In this document: one piece after another, positions 33,113-43,380 of the stretch
Position numbering within the stretch: position 1 is the stretch's first letter
How the letters are laid out: the number at the start of each line of letters is the position of its first letter
Assembly (NCBI GenBank): GCA_963383645.1
Contig: OY726557.1
Location: 127,496,603-127,560,602, forward strand
Source of the DNA: Muscardinus avellanarius
Taxonomy: Eukaryota; Chordata; Mammalia; Rodentia; Gliridae
Reading direction: 5' to 3'
Length of the DNA: 64,000 nt
Program-made: the position numbers and the translations under genes
Notes under the pieces: generated by a model
What the model was told of the DNA's origin: nothing
The model's database searches: none
The model's input: the letters and a program-made list of their open reading frames with translations, nothing else

Positions 33113-34390
33113 CATCCTGGCATTTTGTCATTTAAACATGATTAAATTGTAGATCCCTAGAATAATCTAAGATTCTTATATTTTACACAAGTTAGATCCA
33201 GGTTTTGCAATGTCTGAAGTGTATACAATTTAGGAGACTATCTACAAAAAGAGAAAGAAAATGCAAAATCAGAAGCTTAATGTCATTTACAGGACTTAGG
33301 AATGGGCCAAGGAGAGGTACTGACATTTAAGATTTATTAGTTTCTCAATATATTCACCACTTTATGCCCCCAAAACAGAGGCTAACATTGGGGACTTTGC
33401 AGAATTTTAAAAGAAGACACTTTGCCTGTCTGGAAACTTACTAGTAGTTCTTATGTAAGCAGGGTTTAAGAAGAACTCACAAAGCAAATGGTCAATGAGT
33501 GGTAATGGACTAATTGCCCTGCAGAGATGCTCAGTAGAAACTGGCTCGTTTGCCAGATTAGATAATCTCTGCTAAGAATAACACTCAGTTTCTGCACACA
33601 ACGATGATCACTTGTCCAAGTGAGATGTCATCATTGTGTTTAAAACCAATTGTTTTGGATTAGCCTCTCATATTTTTAGTTAGGACATTTGTAGTCATCA
33701 CAATTGGAAATGTAGAGACTTGACCTTATTTATTCCTTATGGAACAATTTTCAATTTCAGGTGAGAGGCACTGGGGCTGGCTTTTCATTACCTACCTGTA
33801 GGAAAACACTTGAGGAAGACCACCTAATGCCTATAGAGGCTTGGTGGCCTATTTGGAGGTCACCTCTGAAATGTCATGCTGTGTCTTCTCAGGATTATTA
33901 TTCTAAGCATTTATGATGCCCATTCAGTAGGCAAGATGTTCATTTGGAAACATTGCAACTTTTATTTCAAGGATGTCCTAGCAGAAACATCTACTAGGGA
34001 TGTCTTCAAAGAAGGCTATCTACCCATTTTAATTTTTACCAGGCCTCTTTCCAAATCTCTATGACATTTTTTTGATGGTCATGGAACTGTTACAGAAGAT
34101 AGATCAGGTGCAACCAAATGTACAAAAAAAAAAAAAATCACCCCTTCTTTGGAGGGCTTCTCTGCAATTGTGCTGTACTTTGCTTGTTTCACTTCTACCA
34201 CCAGAATTTTCCGAAATGTGAGTCCTACAGGCTTGACATGTATTCTGTGGATCTTTATTCATATTTGTAGGATTGCTTTAATATTAAAAGAGGAGAAATA
34301 GAGAGATTGACACCAAGATTGTAGGCTCATAAAACATTCAAGGGAACTTGGAGATTGTCTGGTTCATCTTTCATATTACTTTATTTTAAA
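33113..34390. other. Repeat-poor non-coding sequence
   Basis: No gene recognised. The part at 33,480-33,770 is repeat-free and holds homeodomain-like words (GGACTAATTGCC, ACCAATTGTTTTGG), a weak candidate conserved element. Poly-A at 34,124-34,137. Confidence 0.4.
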
Positions 34391-34399
34391 AAAATTTTA

Positions 34400-34610
34400 C
34401 TTGATTGCTTTTATGCTAAAAAGATGTACATTCAATCTGGTCATATTATGGAACTTTAGAAATTGGAGAATATACAAAGGAAAGCATTCATCATCTTAAT
34501 GTCCTATTATAGCTAACATTATCAATTACCATATGCATATTTTACCAACTTGTAATCATAATAAACAGACAAGGTTGTTTCCTTTTATATTTGTTTTTAA
34601 ACTTAACAAG
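34400..34610. repeat. Old interspersed repeat, family uncertain
   Basis: 'GCTAAAAAGATGTACATTCA', 'ATACAAAGGAAAGCATTCAT', 'ATAGCTAACATTATCAATTA' and 'CATATGCATATTTTACC' resemble recurrent old L1/HAL1-type 3' sequence. Not assigned. Confidence 0.3.
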
Positions 34611-34751
34611 ACAGATGAGTTCACTGAGGCCCTAAATCCCAGAACTATGTAATATCTACCATTCATGGTATTTATTTTTGTACTAACCAAGAATATGCAT
34701 CTCATTTTCTTTTATTTCTCTCCTGAGGCTTTCTCTGCTGTGCATGCTCAG

Positions 34752-34900
34752 TGGAGGGGCCCTGGAATGAGACAGCCTGGGTCTGACTACCTACCCACTT
34801 CCCAAGAGCATGGCACAGGACAAGCTCCTTAAACTTGGTTTAATTCTTCTTCTTTATCTGTAAATGATGTAATATCTGTTAACATACACATGCTAAATTC
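34752..34900 (+). repeat. MIR SINE
   Basis: 'GGGGCCCTGGAATGAGACAG', 'CCTGGGTCTGACTACCTACC', 'TAAACTTGGTTTAATTCTTC' and 'TTTATCTGTAAATGATGTAA' follow MIR order. Confidence 0.7.
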
Positions 34901-35689
34901 AGTGCTGGTTACTATGCCCTTGGGCTTGTAGGTTCAGTCACAGTGAGCTCTGGCAGGTGACAGAGGGAGGGGGAAGAGTGGGGTCAGGGAATTAACTCCC
35001 TGGTCTCTTTTCTTGACAACTGGCCTAGAGCTGGCTATGTCCCTTGAACAAAATTACTACTGTTTTCCAGGCCACCTACTCTAAAGAATTCTTCCTCACT
35101 AGGCTGGCAATACTTGTTTTTTCCCCTCCCCTTTCTCTGGCCTAGGGTTGGTATCAGCTTAAACTTCAATTAAGATCTCTTAAGCTCTGAGTTACTGCAG
35201 GACCCATTGTGGTCCCCCCCCAAAAAAAATGACATATTAGAAACATTTCTGTTGTAAATAAACCCTTCTAGAACATTCCTATTTTCAGCATAACATCTGT
35301 TTCCTGTTCAGACCCCGACTGATACAATGGGCTAGTGTTATTTCATTTCCTTTTCAATGAGAAATAAAATTACAGGTTTTAAGGAACAGAGAAGGAAGAT
35401 GTGGTCAAATTCATGCTACTACGATTTGATACTAAAGCTCCTTAAAAGACTCAAAGGTGGGCTCATAGGGAGCAGGGTGTCCAGCTGCCACTGGGGACCT
35501 TCCTGTGCCCTGGGCAGGAATCTAGGGCTTGTGCTATGCTATATTGACCTTCATAGGAGGTATCCAAGGCAAAAATTAATAGTATTTATAGTTTACAAAT
35601 GAAAAAGTTGAGACACAACTTGTGAAATCAGCAAGGGTCAGAAAGGAATTGTAGGTGTAGGGCTATATTTTCAATGACCACACACAGCA
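34901..35689. other. Unique non-coding sequence
   Basis: No gene recognised. Weak reversed-MIR text at 35,590-35,670 (GAAAAAGTTGAGACACAAC). Confidence 0.4.
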
Positions 35690-35835
35690 GTGTTTCTCGA
35701 ATAAGTTCTGGCCAACCTCAGCAGCTTCATTTGGGAAATTGCTAGAAATGCAGATTCTTGGACCCCACAGACCACTGGCCACAGACCCATTGACTCAGAG
35801 ACCTTGGGTAGTCTATGTTCCAGGAATCCCACCAG
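35690..35835. repeat. MER5-type hAT DNA transposon remnant
   Basis: 'CAGTGTTTCTCGAATAAG' keeps the MER5 terminal motif (CAGTGGTTCTCAA). Then 'GAAATGCAGATTCTTGGACC', 'CCACAGACCACTGG' and 'ACTCAGAGACCTTGGGTAGT'. Confidence 0.7.
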
Positions 35836-36424
35836 GTGAACTGGTAGACAATCAAGTTTGAGGTCATTCCATCCTACCACATCTTTCACTGGGTGATGGC
35901 TTCTCATTCTCTGCTGAGTCTGTTTTGAGGTCACTTTGAGAATCTGGAATGGTACTAAGGATGCCAATGTCTCAGACAACATTCTTATGGCTATAATCCA
36001 AAACAACCGAGTGCACAATTTGAGGAAGTTGCTCAAAGTGTTTGGAGATTTTGAGGTTTAGCCTATGTGCAGTAGGAAGCAGAGACAGGGACAGAGCAAA
36101 GGCTCTGCTCTCACATAGTGGAGGCCGGAAGCAGAGAAAGAGAGTGGAGGAGGAGAGACCTTAAATGATGCCCAAGGCCACACCCTTGGGACCCCTCCTT
36201 AGAAACCAAACCCTACTTCCAACATTTCCACCTTGTTTCCGTGAGGGCTAGGTAGACACTCTAAATCCAAACCATCGCAGCCATTTACAAAGACAGTGGA
36301 AATAACCACTTTGGTTCAGCACCCTTATCATTTGCAAAACCCTTTCACACCCCTGTATGATTTGAGGCAGTGGAAGAATCCAGAGGATAAGTGAATGGCT
36401 CTTCTGAGCTGTATTAACTACAAA

Positions 36425-36535
36425 ATGAATTCTATTCTTTTGGAACTTAGTTATCTAATCTCTGTAAACCTCAACTTTCCCTTTTGTACAATGAAGATAA
36501 TAACAACGTGTGTCTCTTAAAATTGTTGGAATTAT
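36425..36535 (+). repeat. MIR SINE fragment
   Basis: 'ACTTAGTTATCTAATCTCTG', 'AAACCTCAACTTTCCCTTTT' and 'GTACAATGAAGATAATAACA' are the core of a MIR. Confidence 0.7.
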
Positions 36536-36541
36536 TATTAT

Positions 36542-36611
36542 TACTGGGGATTGAATCTAGGGCCTCATACATGCTAACCAGTGCTCTATGTCTAAGCTAT
36601 ACTTCCAGCCT
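36542..36611 (-). repeat. ID-like monomer SINE
   Basis: ACTGGGGATTGAATCTAGGG ... CTAAGCTATACTTCCAGCCT is an ID/tRNA-derived half without an attached B1 half, so it represents the older monomeric ID type. The same arrangement occurs at 61,678. Confidence 0.75.
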
Positions 36612-36674
36612 GAGTTCCACATATAGAATAGTAGCTAGCACATAGCAGATTCTCAAAAAAATCTCGGCTATGAT

Positions 36675-36790
36675 TATCTTTGTAAAAACCTTAAGAAGTA
36701 GGAATTACTACAGGTGAGGAAACACCAGTTTAGGAAAGTTGACTTGCTTAAACCAGAGCTGGGATTCAATACCAGGTCTTCTGATTAAAA
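36675..36790 (-). repeat. MIR SINE, reversed
   Basis: 'ACTACAGGTGAGGAAACACC', 'TTGACTTGCTTAAACCAGAG' and 'GCTGGGATTCAATACCAGG' give the reversed MIR order. The ID monomer at 36,542 lies between this copy and the forward MIR at 36,425. Confidence 0.7.
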
Positions 36791-36860
36791 ATCTCTTCTC
36801 TTTTCTGTATTCTTTCTGAAGCTGCCTGAAAAAAAAAATGTTGGTTTAAAAGTATCTGTA

Positions 36861-37058
36861 GCCAAGCATGGGGGTGCAGGCTTTTAATCCCAACATTCAG
36901 GAAGCAGAAACTGGAGGGTTGTGGTTCTCAGACAGCCTCAGCTACTTAGTGAAGCCCTTTTCAATTCAGTGAGACTGTTTCAAAGATAAAAAGAATAAAA
37001 ACTAGGGCTGGGGGTGTAGCTCAAAGATACAATGTCCCTGGGTTCCACCCCCAGTACC
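36861..37058 (+). repeat. B1+ID composite SINE with 11-bp TSD
   Basis: Left half GCCAAGCATGGGGGTGCAGG, right half GGGCTGGGGGTGTAGCTCAA through GGTTCCACCCCCAGTACC. Identical flanks AAGTATCTGTA at 36,850-36,860 and 37,073-37,083 form a perfect target-site duplication, proving insertion by retroposition. Confidence 0.95.
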
Positions 37059-37083
37059 ACACAAAAAAAGAGAAGTATCTGTA

Positions 37084-38206
37084 TTAATTAATGGATGACC
37101 CCTCTGAAGGATAGGTGCTCAAGGCATATTCCATGTAGCAATTGTGTTCTCAAGCCCTAATGACAAGCATTTCCTTGGGAACCTTTCATTAGAACTCAAG
37201 GGTCCCCAGGCCAGAACCCTTCCTTCCAGGAGTCAATTGGCCGAGTATCCTTTCTCAAGCATCTCTTTCTCCTTGTCTTGCCCGTTGTCTATGGCAACTT
37301 CTACCCAAGATGTCATCTTTTGGGGAGAGTGCAGGGCTATAGGGGACCATCAGGGAGGAAATGTATGGCTTGGCTACCCCAGTGTGGGAGTGCCTCAGGT
37401 GTTTAATTCCCCAAACACATCCAGAACTACCGAGAAGTTGGCCAAATAGGAATGTAAAAGTTAATAACTTCCTTATTTGAAAGCTAAACCTTTCTAAACC
37501 TATCATGGCATGCTTTTCCTCATGGAGGATTAACGGCCTGACAAGGTTGAACTTTGAAAGAAAAGCTATTTGTGACTTATGGGGGAGCTGGGGAAAAAAG
37601 GTCTTGACTTTTTAAAAACAAAACAAAACAAAACACTGAAGCAAACCAAAACATGTTCATTTTTCTCAGGCCTGTAACTCACAAAGGGCATCTCTGTTTC
37701 AGCTGAAACTTTCAAAATGACCCTCCTCTGAATCAAAGTGAGGTGTGAGCCAGTGGCATCCCCAAAGAATTGGTCCGGTAATATTTATAAGGGTTTATAA
37801 GGGTTGAGAATAAAGGTCCGTAGGGGAATTGTTTCCAAAACCTAAACTGCTGAAGCTGTTTCCAGAAATTCATTCCTTTATTTCTAACATCCCAAGGCAG
37901 TTAGAGTGATATTTTACCAACTGTGATCCTTCTCCTTCCAAATTTCTAATGACTTGTGTTAAGGTTTTGAATTAAGTTTACTCTTAATAGACATTTCAAA
38001 GCAAGTTAATAAAATAAATATGATTTTAGGAAGTGGGGTTAAGGACAACGCTTCAGGCATTAGAATCCTATCCTAGGATTTATTAGTTGTGCGCCACTGG
38101 GCAGACGATTTCTCAAAGTCTCAGTCACTTATTTTGTAACCAAGGATAATTATAATGCATTTTTGTTAGGTCCAAGCAGGACAGTCCATAAGAAGCCTCT
38201 GATAAA
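37084..38206. other. Unique non-coding sequence
   Basis: No gene recognised. A duplicated nonamer-like TTTATAAGGG occurs at about 37,785-37,806, next to CpG-containing GGTCCGGTAATA. Confidence 0.4.
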
Positions 38207-38374
38207 GCCAGACATGGAGGTGTACACCTGTATCTCAGTACCAGGAAGGCTAAATAGGATCACAGATTCAGGGCCAGCCTCTGCAATTTAGTGAAAACAT
38301 TTCAAAATAAAAAAAGTAAAAAATGCCGGAGATATAGGTTGGAGGTACATGCCTCTGGGTTCAATACCCAATCC
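38207..38374 (+). repeat. B1+ID composite SINE, degraded
   Basis: GCCAGACATGGAGGTGTACA ... linker CATTTCAAAATAAAAAAAGT ... right half GGTACATGCCTCTGGGTTCA. More diverged than its neighbours. Confidence 0.8.
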
Positions 38375-39956
38375 AATCCCCTCACCCCCCATACACAGAA
38401 ATATAAGGTAAAAAATTGAAAACAGTGATTTCCATATATTTTTAGTAAAAACTAGCACTTAAAATTGGCTTAAGATCAACCATGAATGCTAGGTATATAG
38501 CATTTATTTATGTTATAGTAGTTCTGTTAGGAGCTCTAACAAAGACAATTATTAAACCTGGATTTCATTATTAATTGTATTTAAAGGATATCAAACAAAA
38601 CTCCTTTATTACAAGTGTTCAGATTTTAAAACTTCATTAATTTATTAATTCAGATTTTAAAGAATGCATAATTATTGCCCCACTTTCTCCAGGCTAACAT
38701 AATGAGTTTTCAGTAAGTATTTTTGTAAGCTGGGAACATCCTCAGATGCTTGAATTGAAATAAATGTAATGTTTCATCATCATTTTCAGCATTTCTGATG
38801 CTGTATTATTACTTAGCAAGGCAGAATTATTGCTTCTGGCCCCTTGGGACTTCACAGCAGGATGGGTGGAGGAGAGAGTGAAACTCTAGCAGGCAGGTGG
38901 GTACCATAACAGCTGAGGGAGCATTTGAATGGGAAGCAAAGAGAGAGATGGTGGTCAGGGAAGTTGGCTTGGACAGAGTTTGGATAAAAATTAAATAGTA
39001 TCCTATAGGAAATGGGTGAGAGGAGAAGGGTACTGCTGTCTGTTTTGCAGAGATGACCCACAAATGAGAAAAGGCAAAAGACAAGTGATTAAGAACATGA
39101 GTAGTTGACTACAGCTTATGTTTGCAATTTATGGTTATACTCTGTTAAACTCAGGACTTTATGGAGGAAATAATACCTGGTAAACCTAAGTTTAAATTGA
39201 GGGAGGAAATGTAGTCAACAGCAAGGAAAATAGTGGTGGAGAGTGAGAAAACGGTGAGGTTTCAAAGTTAATGGCGCTCTGAATAGCAAACATCATAACC
39301 ACTGTGTTACTTCTTATCCAAAGTGCTTGAAGCAGTTTCATAAATTCACTAACACCTCATCATTTGGACACATTTTCTAAATTTGGGGCTTTTTTATTTT
39401 TTAAAAATGCAGTTTTGTTATTTTCAATTGCTTGGAATCTCTAGAGTAACAAACAGAGCTATTTGAGTGGTGACAGGCACAGTGCTTTTCAAACCCCAGA
39501 TTGCATCTCATTAGTAGGTCACAAGATGAACATGTATGGGTTTTGGCTAGAATACTTTTTTATGGTTTGTTTGGGAATATTTCCATATTTTATTTGATAT
39601 TAAATCATATCAACATAATTTTTTATATTTATTATATTCTTGCTTTATTATCTACCACACAAGTATATATCATGTTCTACTTTTTTATTGATTTATAGGC
39701 ACATGCCTGCTTATCTATGTATGTGTGTATATACTGGAATACAATGTGAAGTATAAAGGATTTCTTACTGTGGGACTTGCAGGAAAAAAAACACACAAGT
39801 TTTACTTCCTTTATTTAACAAGAATATATAAAAATAATTTATTAGAGGTCTGGAAAAATAGAGTTCCAATTCCTGAAAACAGACCGTCTCATTTAATTTA
39901 AACAGTGCCATTACAAACTTGTTTACCCTACTATTATATGTACTTGGCCCAGTCTA
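38375..39956. other. AT-rich non-coding sequence
   Basis: No gene or confident repeat over 1.5 kb. TTAATTTATTAATTCAG and TAATTATTGCC words occur at 38,636-38,680. Confidence 0.4.
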
Positions 39957-40078
39957 ATGCTGGGTTGCTGGCCTGAGTCACCTGGAGAATTTAGTTAAAG
40001 ATCATACTCTCAGGCTACTCCCAGCTCAGTAGATCTGGGGAAACTTCCAGTAATCTGTACCTTAAAAAAAAACACCGA
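39957..40078. repeat. MER5-type hAT DNA transposon remnant
   Basis: 'GAGTCACCTGGAGAATTTAG', 'TCTCAGGCTACTCCCAGCTC' and 'AGTAGATCTGGGGAAACTTC' are MER5 phrases. Both termini are worn. Confidence 0.6.
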
Positions 40079-40756
40079 GGACCCTACGTGGTGGTGATAT
40101 CCCATCTCTAGCACAAAACTATGTCTCCATGTGGAGGTAAAGCAAATGCTATCCTGGTGCCCTTCTGAATGTTCTTAAGGCTGATTTGAGAAAGTCCAAA
40201 TTAATAACTTTCAATTCTCTTTTCTCTAAGTGGCATCATGTATAGCCACCTGTAGGGGAATCCAGAGAACACTTGAGATTGGGAGCAAGGGCTCAGGATC
40301 AACAGGAATTCTGCAAACCTGCCCAAGACCTCCACTCCTTGACAGACTTTTTGTGTCTTACTGTGGCCCAGTTAGTAGTGTTTTGAATGATTTATGTTTT
40401 TTTTTCATAAGTTTCATAAGTTTTGTGGGAGGGAAAGATGGATGACAGAGAGGAAACAGGAAAGGGCATAAAACAGGAGCACTTGTGTCACAGACAATGT
40501 GATACAAGTGAGTTAGAGAAACTACAGAAAAATGCCAGAAAACCTCAGCCAGGCTGCAAATGGTACAAACTGCTGTCTTTCTGTATTTCTCAATACACAT
40601 CTGTTAAAAAATTGTTTTTTTATTGAAATCTAACATTGACTATTTTTAGTACTTTTATTCAGTTTTCTGTCTTTTCCTTTCTTTTTTTTTCTTTTTACCT
40701 CTTCTTCCTCCCTTTCCTTTTCTCTCTCCCTCCCTTCCTTTCTCTTTTTCTTTCTG

Positions 40757-40803
<47 letters not shown>

Positions 40804-40807
40804 TTTT
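40757..40807. repeat. (TTTA)n microsatellite, about 12 units
   Basis: TTTA array adjoining the reversed SINE. Read on the minus strand it is the SINE tail. Confidence 0.95.
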
Positions 40808-40811
40808 TGGT

Positions 40812-40869
40812 GGTACTGGGGTTCCTGGAAACCCTTCTACCTCCGGGCTACACTCCCAGACCTACTATA

Positions 40870-40939
<70 letters not shown>

Positions 40940-41021
40940 AAAGGGTCTCAAGCCAGCGCAGATCCTCCTGTCTTCACCTCCCAAGCACGGGGATTACAAG
41001 CGTGAGCCACCACGCCCGGCT
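40812..41021 (-). repeat. B1+ID composite SINE, 'TTCCAGG' subfamily, linker replaced by (TA)n
   Basis: Minus strand: GGTACTGGGGTTCCTGGAAA (right half), then (TA)n at 40,871-40,923 and a T-run to about 40,939 in place of the A-rich linker, then B1 half CACGGGGATTACAAGCGTGA and CCACCACGCCCGGC. The intact CpGs argue for a relatively young copy. Confidence 0.93.
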
Positions 41022-41204
41022 TTATTTCTTATTTAAAGTTTTTTTGCATTTGTTTTATTTTCCACCTACATGGTAAGGTCACCAAAACATATCTGGCTAA
41101 TGTCTGTATTGATACAAGGTAAACAGTAATCTTAATAACATTCTGATTTACTGCTAATATACAGTAATTTATCCTCAGCCTCTTTGGATCACATACTGTT
41201 TTTA

Positions 41205-41300
41205 GGATACAACAGTGAATAAAACAAACAAAGTATCTACCCACATGGTGCTTACTGTCTAGTGGGGGAGCATAAATAATCAAGATGACAGTAGATAATG
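41205..41300 (-). repeat. L2-like 3' fragment, reversed
   Basis: 'AGGATACAACAGTGAATAAA', 'CAAACAAAGTATCTACCCAC', 'ATGGTGCTTACTGTCTAGTG' match the reversed L2 terminal region. A second copy with TTTATTCAGTAAATACTGTG begins at about 41,467. Confidence 0.55.
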
Positions 41301-41944
41301 ATGAAAGTTTTGAAGATGATAAAACAAGATGATGCAACTGAGAGCTGGTGAGCAATTGTGGAAAATGCCTGTCGGTGTAATGGCCACACACCAGAGGTGA
41401 GGACTGATAGAAGGACCTGTGTAAAAGATGTTATGGTTTTAGTTAGTCTTCTCACTTCTGTTGTTCATTTATTCAGTAAATACTGTGCATGGTGCACAGT
41501 AGTAAGCAAGTCAGCATGGGGCAACTTTCAGTGTGACAGGGTGGACAGCCACTAACCAAATAGTCATTTGAATAGTATGGATAAAATGGGAATGTGCCCA
41601 GAGGTTGTAGCATAAAACCCAACAGAGATGAAACAATCAAGGGGACTTCAAATAAGGATAAGAGTTGAGCAAAGAAGTAAATGAGTTTTAGGTAATTGGA
41701 GCTAGATTTTTCACTGTCAGAGAAAGAAGCTACTAATAAGCAGCAAAGGACAGAAAAAAAAAAAACAGGAGAAACCATGTGGTTCTGGATTCATGTCAGA
41801 AACAAGAGACATTGGCACTAATGCATACATATGCATATGCACATATATGTCTTCACACACATACACACACAAATAGGTAGATGGATGGTGGATAGATAGC
41901 TAGACAGAGGTACATGTAAATATGTACAGACATGGGCTACTTTT

Positions 41945-42254
41945 TGCTATAGTTTGGATTTGGGCCATGCGTTAAAAGTTGGAGCCTGCTAAAGGATCAT
42001 CAGATAACTGGATACAGGTTCTGAAGGGGATGGTAAAACTCTTCATCTTCTTTGGCATCCTTGCTCATGAATGACCTGCTTTTCTCTACCGCATATTCCT
42101 GCCATAATCTTCCACCTCACTATGGGCCTGCAGTAACACCACCAACTGATCATGGGCAGAAACCTCTAAAACTATGAGCCAAACCAACGCTTTTCTCTTG
42201 ATTAGCTGATTTTCTCAGATATGTGTTATAATGATGGGAAGCTAGCTGACAAAG
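41945..42254 (+). repeat. MaLR-type solo LTR
   Basis: TGCTATAGTTTGGATTTGGG at the start, polyadenylation region 'AAAACTATGAGCCAAACC' and 'GATTTTCTCAGATATGTG', ending 'GAAGCTAGCTGACAAAG'. Same general family as 4,211-4,589 but an internally deleted copy. Confidence 0.65.
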
Positions 42255-42568
42255 TTTCCTTGAGAATGCATTTTCTAGCTTAGTTTGATCAAATGGGCTA
42301 GAATCAATGACATCCCAGTAGCAAGGAGCACATCCAGTATCCAGATATTGGTTTCTACATATTATTCTCCAATAAAAGAGCCAAGGCTCTTTGGAGAAAA
42401 GTCTGCAGATAGAGCTGGGGCAGTGAAAACAGCAGATGATCGTGGAGCATATTGTAGTGCCAGAAAACAGGAAAGTGCTAATCAGTTTAAAAGAGAGAAG
42501 GAAGTAAAAAGAAGAGAGAAAAGGAGAGAAAAAGGGAAAAAAAGAGACATAGAGAAAGGACAGGAACA

Positions 42569-42743
42569 AGGTATGGTGGTACATGCCTTTAATCCTACTA
42601 CTTGGGAGGCTCAGACAGGAGGATCACAGGTTTGAGCTCAATCTCAGCAATTTAGTGAGACTCTGTTTAAAAAAAATTATAAAAAAGAAATGAAATTGGG
42701 TTGTAGCTCAGAAGTAGATCACCCCTAGGTTCAATCTCCAGTA

Positions 42744-42746
<3 letters not shown>
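42569..42746 (+). repeat. B1+ID composite SINE
   Basis: Left half AAGGTATGGTGGTACATGCC, linker CTGTTTAAAAAAAATTATAA, right half TTGGGTTGTAGCTCAGAAGT ... GGTTCAATCTCCAGTACC, with a (CA)n tail at 42,745-42,781 in place of poly-A. Confidence 0.85.

Positions 42747-42781
<35 letters not shown>
42745..42781. repeat. (CA)n microsatellite at SINE 3' end
   Basis: About 18 CA units grown from the ACCAC end of the SINE. The 176-codon minus-strand frame across it is not a gene. Confidence 0.95.
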
Positions 42782-42783
<2 letters not shown>

Positions 42784-42849
42784 ACTCCCAAACGCCAAAG
42801 CTGGAATATACCGAGCAAGACAATGAGTAATACTATAATATTGAATTAT

Positions 42850-43380
42850 AACCCAAAGTCTAAAATGAATACACAATAAGTCCATGCTGTTAAAAATTGA
42901 TACATCATAGTGGAGGGGCAACTCTTGTTTACAAAATAATTTCACATAATAAAGGCAGGTACCTGCTCCAGGAGGTAGACCGCAATCTTCCTCTTGAGTG
43001 TGAACTGGACCTAGATACCCTCTTTCAAAAAGTAGAATATGGAAGCGATCAGCTGTGATTTCACAGCAGAGAAAGCTACAGGACAATACCATACCCAGGG
43101 AGGTGATCATTGCCAACGTTGCCATTAATAAGTCATGTTGACACCGAGAATCCACTGATATGGGAAAAGAAGGCACTTTCCCTCTTGTGACATTCATTCC
43201 CCAAACTTACATCTCCAGTCTATGAGAAAAACAACACAAAACCAAACAAAAACAGCAGCAAAATCTAAATTGAGGGACATTTTAGAAACTACTTGGCCAA
43301 GTGTCTTTAAACAGAAAAGCATATGAATGGAACAACTGGTGAAATTGCAACAAAGTCTATAGGATGGTTTATTATATACT
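42850..43380. repeat. Old interspersed repeat, family uncertain
   Basis: 'GGAGGTAGACCGCAATCTTC', 'CCTTTCAAAAAGTAGAATATGG'-like text, 'CCATTAATAAGTCATGTTGA' and 'AATTGAGGGACATTTTAGAA' recur in old mammalian repeats, but I cannot name the family with confidence. Confidence 0.35.

Noticed and set aside
35671..36036. 121-codon minus-strand open frame
   Set aside because: Overlaps a MER5 transposon remnant. No domain recognised.
36542..36611. Possible tRNA gene in ID-like sequences
   Set aside because: The tRNA-like text belongs to SINE-derived ID copies with decayed arms. No cloverleaf can be supported.
42667..43197. 176-codon minus-strand open frame
   Set aside because: It runs through the (CA)n array and the end of a SINE, giving a Cys-Val run, and shows no known domain. 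It is a chance frame.
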